The position numbers and the translations under genes were made by a program. This document shows positions 44,703 to 55,648 of a stretch of DNA of 64,000 nucleotides, one piece after another. Below the pieces are notes generated by a model, which worked only from the letters and a program-made list of their open reading frames with translations, did no database searches and had not been told where the DNA came from. The stretch comes from Cylicocyclus nassatus (lineage: Eukaryota; Nematoda; Chromadorea; Rhabditida; Strongylidae), in NCBI GenBank assembly GCA_958299035.1, contig CATQJL010000316.1:25025676-25089675 (forward strand). The letters run 5' to 3'. Numbering within the stretch: position 1 is the stretch's first letter; each line of letters opens with the position of its first letter.

Positions 44703-45791
44703 AGTGCAATGACACATATATCCGAGAGCGCTACCGTCGCGCAGCGTGCAGGGACCATGCTGTGCACAGCACCGCAGACCTTCTTATCATTGTATCTCGT
44801 AATTTTCCGTTTTTGTAGCAGCAAATTGTTTTTTTTTGCTTCTATGCTCATATGCAATCTGCCTTGATACCGAATACCATTTTTCGCTGCAGAGGAAGGA
44901 TGTATCAAATCTTTGGGCGTTTTTCCTCATGACATCTTTCATCTCATAAAGGCTTGTTTGGATGGCTGATTTCAAATGTCATTATCCATTATATCGCTGC
45001 TCGCGTTTCATCAAACATATTCGTATATCACCTCGGCTTATGTGAACTGCGCCAACGTGCTGCTCACTCAAACTGTTTTCTTAACCTACACGATATACGA
45101 TTACACCTTACGATATTCACCTTTATCTGAAAGGAGAGAGAGAACCGGTCGTTGTGAGTTCTTAGATGAAATGATTACATTAAATCTTCTTTGAAAGATT
45201 CCGTAGCCGACGCTACCGTAAATTACGGTCCGTAATGTGTTACCCGATGATCCTGTACTGATGTTTTGTACGTTTCCGCAACCCAGTTCGCAAAACAGTG
45301 TTTTTGTCTTGTTCGCGATTTGCATTCAACAAAGGAAACTGCTAGCTGGCAGCCTTCCGAATACTTACAATTCTGGCTCCTCCCTTTTGGAACGCCAGTT
45401 GTAATTGAGTTGCAAGCCGGAGAACCCGGCGTAGTAGTATGTGTCGAAGTTTTGCCGAAGAGCCCGGCTTGGGAATAAAGCAATTAAATTAACCGTGTTT
45501 GATAATTCGCTGCTACAAGCACGGTGAAAAATACAAATCCACTGAACTCCAGCACAAGAGACCTCGAACCTCCATTTTGTCTTCCATTCGCGCAGTGATA
45601 CTTTTAGAGATTTCAGGAAGTACTGAAATAGAGTTTCAGACAGGGGAAGCTCAGAAATTTGGAAGCAAGACAGAGAGTAAGCTAAGGAAGAAGCAAGAAG
45701 AGTAGCTAAAACAAGGACTACGCCGCTTTGCGCGGCATGGTCCTCGCACGCTGCGTACGGTAGCGCCCGCGCGAAGGTGTGTGACTGCACT
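44703..45791. mobile_element. TIR element (GCGCTACCGT ends), right copy
   Basis: Mirror of 30,328-31,416. A small indel in a T run near 44,830 shifts the short ORFs relative to the left copy. Confidence 0.68.
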
Positions 45792-45858
45792 GCGCGGCGC
45801 TGGCCTCGCTAGACCCATGGTACAACGCCACTATTGAGCTCGGAAAAAAGTAGTTAGG

Positions 45859-46194
45859 GTGCAAATTTTGTCATTGCACTTTTGCTCCAATTATGTGCGC
45901 CCCATCTTGGATGTGACATTCGGAAGTTTAAAAAGAGACAGAGAAGTTGGACAAAACGTTAAGGCAAACAAAAGACATGCAGAACTGAATAGGACAGGAC
46001 CAAGCAGGCACGCAGACTGGAGACATTTTTGTTGGAACAAGAACAGAATTGTCAGTGATCATATTCATTCAAAAAATCATAGAACTCTCCTAAACGCAGT
46101 GTACAAGGAAGATTTGGACTTTGATATTGGCTCTATAAATGCAAAAAATGGCAGAAAAATCATGGCAAAGCTTTGTGAAGAGATCAGCAAATGA
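45859..46194 (+). CDS. Hypothetical ORF of 111 residues (right copy)
   Basis: Same length and, by eye, the same protein as 29,926-30,261 on the left. Hydrophilic and basic, no recognised domain. Further short, protein-like but broken frames continue on this strand at 47,080-47,286 and 47,313-47,498, so it may belong to one decayed multi-exon unit. Confidence 0.3.
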   Translation: MQILSLHFCSNYVRPILDVTFGSLKRDREVGQNVKANKRHAELNRTGPSRHADWRHFCWNKNRIVSDHIHSKNHRTLLNAVYKEDLDFDIGSINAKNGRKIMAKLCEEISK

Positions 46195-46447
46195 ACGAAA
46201 GACTCAGTAAGCATTAGCAAACAACTAAATAACAAAACTAGTATTACGTAAATTGACACGCCTATATAGGCACACTCAAAAGGTGGTATGTAGCCGGTAG
46301 GACTGATTAGTAGGGGGATCACATACGTAGAACTAGAAAAAAGGGGTCAAGTGAAGCGATTCAGAAACGAAAGCAAGTCCCAACAGAGGGGATGAGCAGA
46401 AACCGGATTTCCATCGAGCCTTGGCTCGCGCTAAATCAGCAAAGCGT

Positions 46448-46677
46448 TCATACCCGAAACGGGCTTTTCTGCCGCTGAAGTGTCTTTCTGCTCATGCGGA
46501 AATCCGCAGCTCGTCCATACTGTCGCTCCGCTGGTTTGGATCGCCCACGATGCTGCAGTTCAAGTCGACGTTTTCTCTCGACGTCCAGCTGCTCCCGCAG
46601 AAGCGCCAGCTGCGATTCCAACATCTTCCGTTTGTGCGCAGAGGTCTGATCCTTTTGTTCAATGACCATTTCAAGCT
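46448..46677 (-). CDS. Candidate coiled-coil exon (right copy)
   Basis: Mirror of 29,442-29,670. The 73-codon frame with LREQLDVERKR and the flanking acceptor and donor-like sites are all conserved. Confidence 0.4.
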
Positions 46678-47904
46678 AAAACTGAGGAAATTAAGGACGG
46701 TTAACAGCCTTCACACAACCATCATCAAGCATTCCATCGTTATAAATCTGTCAATTACAGAGGAAATTTTTTAATGGAGAACATGTGAGCACAAGGCAAC
46801 AAAACAGAGGTTTTATGATCAAACTAAGCTTCCTTCCATATTACATTGCAAGTTTGATTTGAGAAGGTTACGTCCGGGGAGAGGAGCAGTGGACGATAGA
46901 GGGGGTGAAAGGGACGCATAGAATGAAAATTTTGCGGCCAGTGCGCGGCGCGGTTTGACCTCTGCGTATCTGCCCATGTTTTCTACAGAAACGCTTCGAA
47001 TTGCAAATTCGAGGTGATGAAATATGCAGTAACAGTGATACGACCACATGGTTTTACAATCGAGTAAATCTCTTAGTTAATGTGTGCAATACATTTCCCA
47101 GGATGGCGATTTGGCTTAGCCCGACCCTCCCCCCTCTCATGCGGTCATTCATGCTTCTTTGAAGCACGACTCTGCCCAAACAACGAAGGAAACTTAAGAA
47201 ACGCAAGAAGGTCCATTTTTGTTCCCACAGAACCCTATCCTGAAAATTGTGCAATTACACATATTAGCAGGGATAAGTCTAACTGACATGATCATCATAC
47301 TTAGAACAATGTATGATGAAATTCAAGCTAGCTATAATAGTTGGCTCAAGAAGAAAGAAAGAATATGACAGATGGTTACGCGTAAAAAATCATGATCGCA
47401 GAAAACAGAAGAATCAATGGCAAAAAATGAAAATAATTGAGATAGAAACACTACAAATACGCAAAGCTAACCTGTCCTTTTTCTACAGAAAGCTTTGAGA
47501 TTCTAGATTGAATTCAGTTTGCTCCTTCATTGATTTAGTCATATTCCGATTAGGTAGTGATTCGGGTGAAACTATAATCGGAACTAAGTTCTCATAACAC
47601 GATGTAACCAGCAGATTTACATAGAAACCACGCAGTGACTGATCGGAATTCACCTCGTAGACAGTGTTTCACTTGAGCCCCTTGCAGTGCAAAGTCCTTG
47701 AAGGAGATCCAACCTCCAATCATTCTTGATTGACCGCCCTCATCGCACCTCAATAAATTTACAGTTTAGTCTTCAGCCTTGCATTTTCCCATCAAATAAG
47801 CTTCCTTCTAGTGGTTTTTAAAATGATCTTTCATATTACTCTTCACAAAACCACACATTATTGTTTCAAAAGAAAACATGGTTTGCTTTTTAGAAAAGAT
47901 GCTA

Positions 47905-48809
47905 TTAGGTTGTAACAGAATTAATGCAGGTTTTTCGCGCACCTTTTTAAAAATGCTGGTTTAGAAAGAAAACGCGTTTTCTCAGAGAGTTTTGCATATC
48001 ATTTGGAAGCTCTTTTCTTCTAATTTATTATGCATTCCTTTTTTTCAGTGATAACGAATTTATCTAGAAGTTCTGTGCCCATGAATTTGAGAAACCAAAT
48101 CTCGAGATTCTTTCTTTTAATATACCTGACTCTAAAACCACCGAAAACAATCGAAATTCGCTGCAAATTTACATATTTTTGAGTGAGCTATGTTACAAAA
48201 TGCATGTTGAACCATGAATTCTGAGAACATCTAAGCCGAGAAATTTCAGAGCAAAGTTCGACGGTCGCTGTGGTCCGTCTGCTCTACATAAATCCTCAGA
48301 GCGAAGAGACTGCGGAGCTTCCGCTTTATATAGGAAGAATAGATTTTAGACATTTATGACTGAAAAAATCGGGAGCCGTTCTCCCCGATTTAACTTTGAA
48401 AAAACTCAAAAGTTTTAAAAAAGCAATTTTTCAAATTCTCAAAAAGTCGAAAAATAAGTACTTTCAAAATTTTTTCCAAATATCCTCTCGCAAAAATCTC
48501 TTTCAATTCCGAATTTAGCGCTGCTGCACAACCGACCATAGGCTACACAGTGAGTTATATTTGCGTTACTATATTTGATAGTAAATTATGGTTTCTCAAA
48601 TTGAAGTTTTCCAAATAAATTCTTGATAGAATTTGGGCTGTAACATTTTTCTCAGTGAAGCTACAACAAATCAATAATGCATACTGAGTTGAAAAAGGTT
48701 TGCTGATTACAACAATTTTTGTTGCACACGAAAAGACTACTTGTATAAAAAGTTATAGTGATCCAAACACAAAATTCAGAAAACCTGCACTAATTCTGTT
48801 ACAACCTAA
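47905..48809. mobile_element. Mariner-like element (TTAGGTTGTAACAGAATTA ends), right copy
   Basis: Mirror of 27,323-28,213. TA flanks lie at 47,903-47,904 and 48,810-48,811. About 2% diverged by eye and slightly longer (905 bp). Confidence 0.85.
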
Positions 48810-50671
48810 TACTTTCATTACTCTAACTAATAACAAAACAATGTTTTAACTTGTTGGATACTTCTCAGTTTGGTTAATGAAACAATCATGGAGTAATCAC
48901 GGTAGTCTTGCTTACTTGTTATTTAGTTCTCGTTTTGATTTAAAATAGAATGCTTGCAATTACCGTAGTGCTTGCACACTGTGCATCTATCAGCTACTGT
49001 GTTTAGGGGCAGCCTATGGCAATGGACTGCACCTTCACCCCTATGAATAGCATGAATAGCAGCTGGACTTGGTCGTGCAGATTTACCATAATAAAGCTCA
49101 AAATCTTTCCAAAGTTAAGGATGTCCCGTCGCCCCCTTTACTTGGGTTCTAGTTCAAATTTGCAAATATCAATAATTGCATATTCTTCAAACGATACTAT
49201 CGTAATCAACAAATACAATCTCCTCTATACTAACTAGCTCTTCGCAGAAAAAAGCAGAAGATATGATCAGTAAAGGGAGGTAGCTTACGAAAGTTGGCTC
49301 AACCCGATTGCAGTCCCCCCCCCCCCCCCACCCATCCTCCTCCCTCAACCCCATTCTCAAGAGAATGAGCCGCGAACTTTGATAGTTGCCTTTTTGAGTC
49401 ATGAAATATTGAAAAAAAACTTACTCTTACTTGATAATTGAAGTAATCTTTGAAGTTCTTAATAACTCTAATGACCCTGTAAAAAAAAACTCAGGACGGG
49501 ACGGCGGCAGGCGTGAACGCTCGTGAAAATTCTGGATAGAGTCCCAAAAATGATCTCGAATAGGCAGTTTGATGGCACGACTGGTTAAGAATTTTCCATT
49601 TATAGCTGGGCATGATACAGAGCTAGAGATATTCGGATGTATTTGATTGTTTTGAGTTTTGCAATATTCAGCAAGAATGCCGGATTTTTACAGATCTACG
49701 ACAAAATCACTGAGCAACTCTATCTTGTATGTATATAAATAAAGACCAGCGTTTGCCAGCAAATCAAAAAAAGACATAGCTTGATACTGGATTAATGCGA
49801 GACCTCTAGCGTAATTCAACTAAAAAATTTTTATCATTTCAAGCTTCAGATGCTCTTTTTCTGCAAAGTTAAGTAAGGGGAATCGCTTTACTCTAGTCAT
49901 TTGTGCCTTCTCCTTGGCTAGGTCTTGGAATACCAAATTTCAATTTCCACTCTAAAGTTTGTAATTGACGTTTGGTCTGAGCAAATACTGGAGTACCGCT
50001 AGCTAGCAACAAAGAACTGAAATTTTCAACATCGCAATAAACACTACAACAGGCTTCATTCTTCCAGAAGATGCAAAAACAAAAAAATTTTGTGAAAAAA
50101 GCTTTTTGCGGAAAAAACCCCTAGGGCATTGTTTTGCATAAAGACGTCTCAAAATCAGAACTTAGCCTAGTGCTTACTTGAAACACTGTGATATTCCAGG
50201 TGTCAAACTTTGTTTTTGCTGAAAAGAAGCGGTGTAAGAATACGTTCTCTAAATTTGTTTCTTGCAAATTTTTAGTTTTTGTCGTTTCACTCGAGACTGA
50301 AGCTTCCTACAATGTTATGCGGACTTATGCTATGTAGGAATTTTTTACAGATTTTTGGATTAGCTAACGGCAATCCAGTATTTCTCATACTAAGTGGGCT
50401 TTTTGAAGCTTGCAGTTTCGTTGTAAGCTGTTTTTCAAGTCTAGTTAATAAGAAGACTTAGAAAAACGAAAACTGTCGCAAAGTTAAAGCCTGCTCATAT
50501 TTTCAAACTACAATCGCGGTAGAATTCCAAGCAAAGTTTTTAGATTTCATTCGAATGCAGTTACTCGCACAGTCTTAATATATAAAATAATGGCTCAAAA
50601 TTGTGCGATACGGTACTATTCGGATTCAAACTCATTCTCTAATAAAGAATGGCAAGGATTTGCACTGACAT

Positions 50672-50863
50672 GTGACAAGTTACAAAATGAGGGGAATGAC
50701 TGCGGCGGGTGTGATGCAAAAAACACATGACCACTATTCAGTAGATGCTCTGAGATTCATCCAAAAATCTACTATGGCAGTTGAAACACATTATGATAGT
50801 CTTAGAGTAAAAGCAAAGCTTCCAGAACTTGATTCAAGGCTAGCCAATAAGAAGGGAATTTGA
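50672..50863 (+). pseudogene. Short frame-conserved ORF (right copy)
   Basis: 63 codons, counterpart of 23,513-23,707 with one codon fewer. The preceding frame (CDKLQNEGNDCGGCDAKNT) overlaps it through an A run and is also conserved. Possible decayed coding sequence of unknown family. Confidence 0.3.
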
Positions 50864-51752
50864 GAAGAGCACTAAAACAGTAATGGGGATATAGGACTAC
50901 AGGGCAATATTGTTCATATTTGTCAGTGTTCGGCTGTGGAGAAAAACGCATATATCCTGCGCTCTTCCACCAGGATAGACTTAATAAAGCAAGCTCTACA
51001 AATGGCATTTAAGCAGTCCTTATAAGTGCGTTTGAAGTGTTCAAAAGCAAAGCTTCGAAAAAAACAAAATGTACAAAATTAGGTCTGCATGCGAAGATAT
51101 CCTGCGCCTCCACCTTGGCGATGGCTATGTATACTACAGATATTTTATGTGAAGTTGCTGGATTGAATGGCTAGAATGAAGAAAGAAAAGGCCGGAAATG
51201 TAAGAGGAATCTGTTTTGTTATGTGCTAAAATTATTGCTAATATTGCAAAGTTTCAGTACACATATTTTATATGGGTACACTTTTGTTTTTCTCTAAAAG
51301 TAAATTGAAGCTCCCCCTTAGGTAAAAACGTGGATTTTTTGATGTTTGTAGTTGGCGGGTGGGTTGATGAGAGAGGGTGGGTAGTAAGTGGGCGAAGTCT
51401 GGAAGAGGCGGGGCCAATGGACGGGGCCAGAGATAATTTGGTTAAGATCGCGTAGTATTTCGAGGAATAGCTGAAAAAAGCGGATTTTTGGATTTTTCGA
51501 AAATTACGCGCAATAACCATGCAGTCAAACCCCGCCATTCAACCTGATTTTGAAAAACTACGTTTTGTTCTTACATTAGAAATACCATATACTGCACCTG
51601 TCTTGCTTTCCCAGCACCAAAATGAGCTGAATTATAGATTTTCGAGTTCATACGATTTCGAGCTGAATTGTATATTTTCCACTGTCAACTGTTAGCCGCG
51701 CCCATTCTGGATGAAATCGAAAACGCGATCTTTTGTGTTCTCCATTCAGTAT

Positions 51753-52358
51753 AGAGTAGGCGCCATTTGTCTAGTCACCTCACCGTAATTGCACACAAAG
51801 GTACTGATCTTATTCGGTAACGCCTTTCCAGATGTTCCTTTTGCATTTTTGAAGTGTTTTCAGCAGAAGCTTACCTGTTCGGCTATATTTCGTCTGATTA
51901 TCATTTAACGAAATGATTACATATCGCCTTTGTAGAGCACGCGCGACGGTGAGGTGATTAGACAACAATGGCGTACCGAATGCGGGGGGCCGGGGGCGGG
52001 GGGCGCCCCCCCCCCCTCCGAGAACGGTCGCGAAATTTTCAAAAGTTACTTACATGGGTTATAAATTTGTGCAAATGACTTGCCTGCACTTGTAAATAAT
52101 TAAAATGATTTTAAAATTTTTTAAAAATTTACTTAAGCCTCACAAGAAATTTTTTTCGGGGTATGGGTGACGCCACGCCCCCTTTTTTGAAATTTCGGGG
52201 TTCTGGGCCCGCGAAAATTTTAGGGAGCATGCCAAAAAAAAAATTTTTGGAGTGCGTGGCTAACGCCACGCACCTTCATCGAAAAAAATTTCTGTCGCCC
52301 CCCCCCCCCGAGCAGAAATCCTGGATACGCCACTGCTAGACAAATGACGCCTACTATA
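51753..52358. mobile_element. MITE (AGTAGGCG ends) with nested hAT-type MITE (right copy)
   Basis: Mirror of 22,030-22,627. The outer ends GAGTAGGCGCCATTTGTCTA and the complement AGTAGGCGTCATTTGTCTAG are recognisable on either side of the nested element. Confidence 0.78.
51966..52335. mobile_element. Nested hAT-type MITE (right copy)
   Basis: Begins CAATGGCGTACCG and ends CTGGATACGCCACTG. The flanks TTAGACAA (51,958-51,965) and CTAGACAA (52,336-52,343) match at seven of eight positions. Runs of eleven C (52,006-52,016) and twelve C (52,298-52,309) lie inside. Confidence 0.88.
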
Positions 52359-52426
52359 CTTTCACGCGTCCTTTATCTGGTCTTTTGCTGTCAAAATAAG
52401 CTGTAATGCAAATTTTCAAATTCATA

Positions 52427-53361
52427 TTAGGTTGGCTCGAAAGTCATTTTTAGACAAGATCTGCTATTTCTCGAAACTCAATGCATGTACATCCGACAGA
52501 AATCATACGATAGAGCAAAGCAAGCCCTACAAGATGGTATGCAAAAGTTCGCGCCAGCTTCGACCTAGCGTAAGTTTGCATCCAGAATCTGAGTTGTATA
52601 AAGGCTTAAAAAATTGAGGAAAATTTATGTCTTCGTTCAAGTAAATCCCACAGATCTTCAACTTGCTCATACAGATTCCACATCACATCAGACGCACGTA
52701 TGTATCATTGCTGTAATATTTCCTAATCTAAAAATCGAGAAAACGTAAATTTTCATGTTTGTACAAAAACGAAGCTACGTTGTTTCTACTCTTATGTAAT
52801 TGTATAGTACAAGTCTCTAGAAGTACAGCCAGTAAATTTTCAGCTTTCTACAGGCCCTAGTTTTCGAGAATTACCGAGTTGAACTCTCTTCACTTGAGTG
52901 TTCCATGCTAAAATCAATATTTCTCGAAAACTAGGGCCTGTAGAAAGCCGAAAATTTATGGTTATACTTCTAAGGGCTTGTATTACACAACTACATGAGC
53001 GGGAACAGCGTAGCTTCGTTTTTGTATAAATTGAAAATTTACGTTTTTTCGACTTCTAAATGAGAAAATACAGCAATGATACATATGGGTATCTGATGTG
53101 ATGTGCAATCTGTATGAGCAAGTTGGAGGTGGGATTTATTTGAACGAAGATATAAATTTTTCCCAATTTTTCGAGCCTTCATATGGCTCTGTTTCTGGAT
53201 GCAAACTTACGCTGGGTAGAAGCTGGTGCGAACTTCTGCATACCATCCTGTAGAGCTTGCTTTGCTCTATTGAATGGTATATCGTCGGATGTACATGCAA
53301 TGAGTTTCGAAAAATAGCAGATCTCGTTTGAAAATGTCCGAGAACTTTCGGGCCAACCTAA
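52427..53361. mobile_element. Intact mariner-type hairpin element (TTAGGTTGGCTCGAAAG ends)
   Basis: TA flanks lie at 52,425-52,426 and 53,362-53,363. The left end is TTAGGTTGGCTCGAAAGTC, the right end complement TTAGGTTGGCCCGAAAGTTC. Almost the whole 935 bp is self-complementary: the GATCTGCTATTTCTCGAAAC boxes, the TAGAGCAAAGCAAGC motif, ATGCAAAAGTTCGCGCCAGC, and a central hairpin (GAAGCTACG...CGTAGCTTC, CAGGCCCTAGTTTTCGAGAA). No transposase. The palindrome boundary (52,759) cuts it about one third in. Confidence 0.9.
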
Positions 53362-53628
53362 TACAATTTATGCAAACTTCTAGACTGTTAACTATATGCT
53401 CCTCCCATATTCAGTTAGCTGAAACACCACTTCCTTCTCGTATTCTTTATTGAAAACATTACCATAAGGTTTTTTCCTGGTCTTTCTAGCATCGAATTTG
53501 CGTGAACTGAACATTTTGAATTCATACGAATGCATGCGAATTTACGCATTTCCGTGAACTGTAAGTCCCGCCCACTCTTAATGCATCTCAAAAACTATTT
53601 TTATTATATTATTACTATTGAGATACTA

Positions 53629-54275
53629 TTAGGTCGGTCCGAAAGTTCTGTCGTTTCATTTTTGAAAATTTGTAACTCTGCGCTATCCCAATGGATTTGC
53701 ATCGTTGTAATTTTGTTTGAGAGCATAAGTCTTTCGCTTTCGAATACAGTCTTGATTAGCTTCTATCGCACACTGACTGCAGAGATAAAAATGAAAAAGT
53801 AAGACCAACTAAGTTTTGCTCATTTTAAGTTAGGTCGCCATAAATTTGAAACGCTACAGAAAAATCTGAAAAGTTCAGTATATAAGTTTTTTGACCCACT
53901 CTTTATAACTGTGAAACGACTGTGCTGTTTGAACGTCTCTGAGAGAACTTATGAATTTCGGAAAAAGTAACAAATTAATTAATTTTGGCGTTTTCTGAGT
54001 TAACTCGAAATTCAAAACTTCTCTCAAAGGCGTTTAAACAGCACAGTCTTTTCACAGTTATAAAGAGTGGGTCAAAAAACTTATATATTGGACTTTTCAG
54101 ATTTTTCTGTAGCGTTTCAAATTTATGGCGACCTAACTTAAAATGAGCACAAGAATGTGTTCGAAAGCGAAAAACCTATGCTTTCAAATAAAATTACAAT
54201 GATGCAAATTCATTGGGATAGCGCAGAGTTACAAATTTTCAAAAATGAAACGACAGAACTTTCGGACCGACCTAA
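53629..54275. mobile_element. Mariner-type hairpin element (TTAGGTCGGTCCGAAAG ends)
   Basis: TA flanks lie at 53,627-53,628 and 54,276-54,277. The terminal TTAGGTCGGTCCGAAAGTTC is identical at both ends. Complementarity runs nearly to the centre (about 53,955) through TTTGAAACGCTACAGAAAAA and GACCCACTCTTTATAACTGT and their complements. A transcript would fold into a ~300-bp hairpin. No transposase. Confidence 0.93.
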
Positions 54276-54653
54276 TACTATATAGCCTTTATCAAGCTTT
54301 CTCAATTCAAAATACTCTATATAGCCTTTGTATGGCCTTCCTGACATCAAAACGGATTGCAACTGTATTGCGGATTTCCGAAAGTATACACATTCGTGCG
54401 CAGCTATGCATTTGACTGTAAACTGCCGCCTAGTTTCAATTCACTTTTATTCTCCTCGAAAGCAAAGAAAATTACAAAGCAATAGCGACAATATGCTACA
54501 TAGATGGACCACACAGCGTTCAATAGCATTTATTTTATTTGATGCTGATGGCGCTTTGTATGAGTACCTAGGAGTACGATAAAAAGTCATTGAGTGTTGG
54601 TATGAGGTCTTCAATTATTAAGTTGTCAAGAAAACAATGTCGTTTTTTGCTTG

Positions 54654-55325
54654 CTTGCTAGGGCACCGCGATCAGACGAACTCAAAAATGCATGAGGAGT
54701 ACTGTTTGATAGAGCAAAGCAAGCCTACAAGACAGCTTCTATATATTTGATCGAAGTTTGTTCCACGTAATGTTCGAAGCCAAAAGAGTGCCGGATAAAT
54801 CTAAAAATCGTATCTCCATCCGGAAAAGGCCTGCGAGTTTCTCACTCGCTTAGGCACATACTTTCTATATCTTGTTTATCCGCAAGTTCGCTAATTTTCC
54901 ATGGCTAGCTATGGGAAAAAAATGATTTTCCTATTTTTTCCAAAGCTGCGCTGGTCTGCTCTCCATAAGTAATTCTACGATATGAACTTTTGGAAGTAAA
55001 AATCATGAATTTTTAGCCTTTTACAAGCGATTGTTTTTGAGAAAAATTGACATTCAGCGCAAAAACTCCAAAAAGGCCGATTTTGGCCACTTCGAGCCCG
55101 TTTTGGTGTAGTATGTACGTTTCTTCGGTTCCAGTTATGGTAGGCGGAGATGCAAATTTTTTGAATTTTTTCATGCTATTGAGCCCTTTTAAATGTTAGC
55201 TTTGAACTTCATGTGAAAAAAATATCGACAAATATTCGGGTGCACTTTTGTAAAGTTTATTTTCCTCTATCAAACAACCCCTCAAGCGTTTTTAAAGCTC
55301 GCCTAGTCGCGGTGCCATAGCAAGC
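54654..55325. mobile_element. TIR element (CTTGCTAGGGCACCGCGA ends)
   Basis: CTTGCTAGGGCACCGCGATC, then GTTTGATAGAGCAAAGC, is mirrored by the complement of the right end (CTTGCTATGGCACCGCGACT, then GTTTGATAGAG). About 672 bp. The target duplication is not clear. Contains one copy of the TAGAGC motif at 54,708-54,734. Confidence 0.75.
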
Positions 55326-55648
55326 GAATATAAACGAGATATTAATTTTCTTGACACTCCACTCGCAGTGGTTTTTAAACCCATTGTTTGCAAAAAAACG
55401 CAGTTATCTCCCATCAAAGGTTTTTACAGTAAAGTTTCAATCAGAAAGATTCAGGTAAACCACGCAAGATTGAAACTTTTTCTACATTTCATGTCCATTT
55501 ATTGAAGATTTTGCCTGCATGTTTTTGTAAGTAAAAGACTCTATAAATAAAGCTATCGCGCCAAGCTGAGCATAGGCCTATCTGTTCTGTTCGACGAATT
55601 GCTTTCCAAATTTGAGAATCGTGTATTTTGGTGGATTCCCGTCCTTAT

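Larger units (their letters stand above)
38438..52759. repeat. Right arm of giant palindrome
   Basis: Reverse complement of the left arm. It begins within the LINE (TCTTGTGAGAGATCTTGATG) and ends at CGTAAATTTTCATGTTT (52,744-52,760), inside an intact mariner-like element. It lacks the 1.86-kb left-only segment. It carries a 147-bp MITE at 40,804 and about 62 bp near 48,971-49,032 that the left lacks. Features of the left arm recur here on the opposite strand. Confidence 0.97.

Noticed and set aside
21645..52759. Palindrome as a simple hairpin-adapter read artefact
   Set aside because: The arms carry independent substitutions, a transposon insertion with target duplication and a 1.86-kb indel, which copying one molecule would not give. 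Haplotype mis-joining is not excluded.
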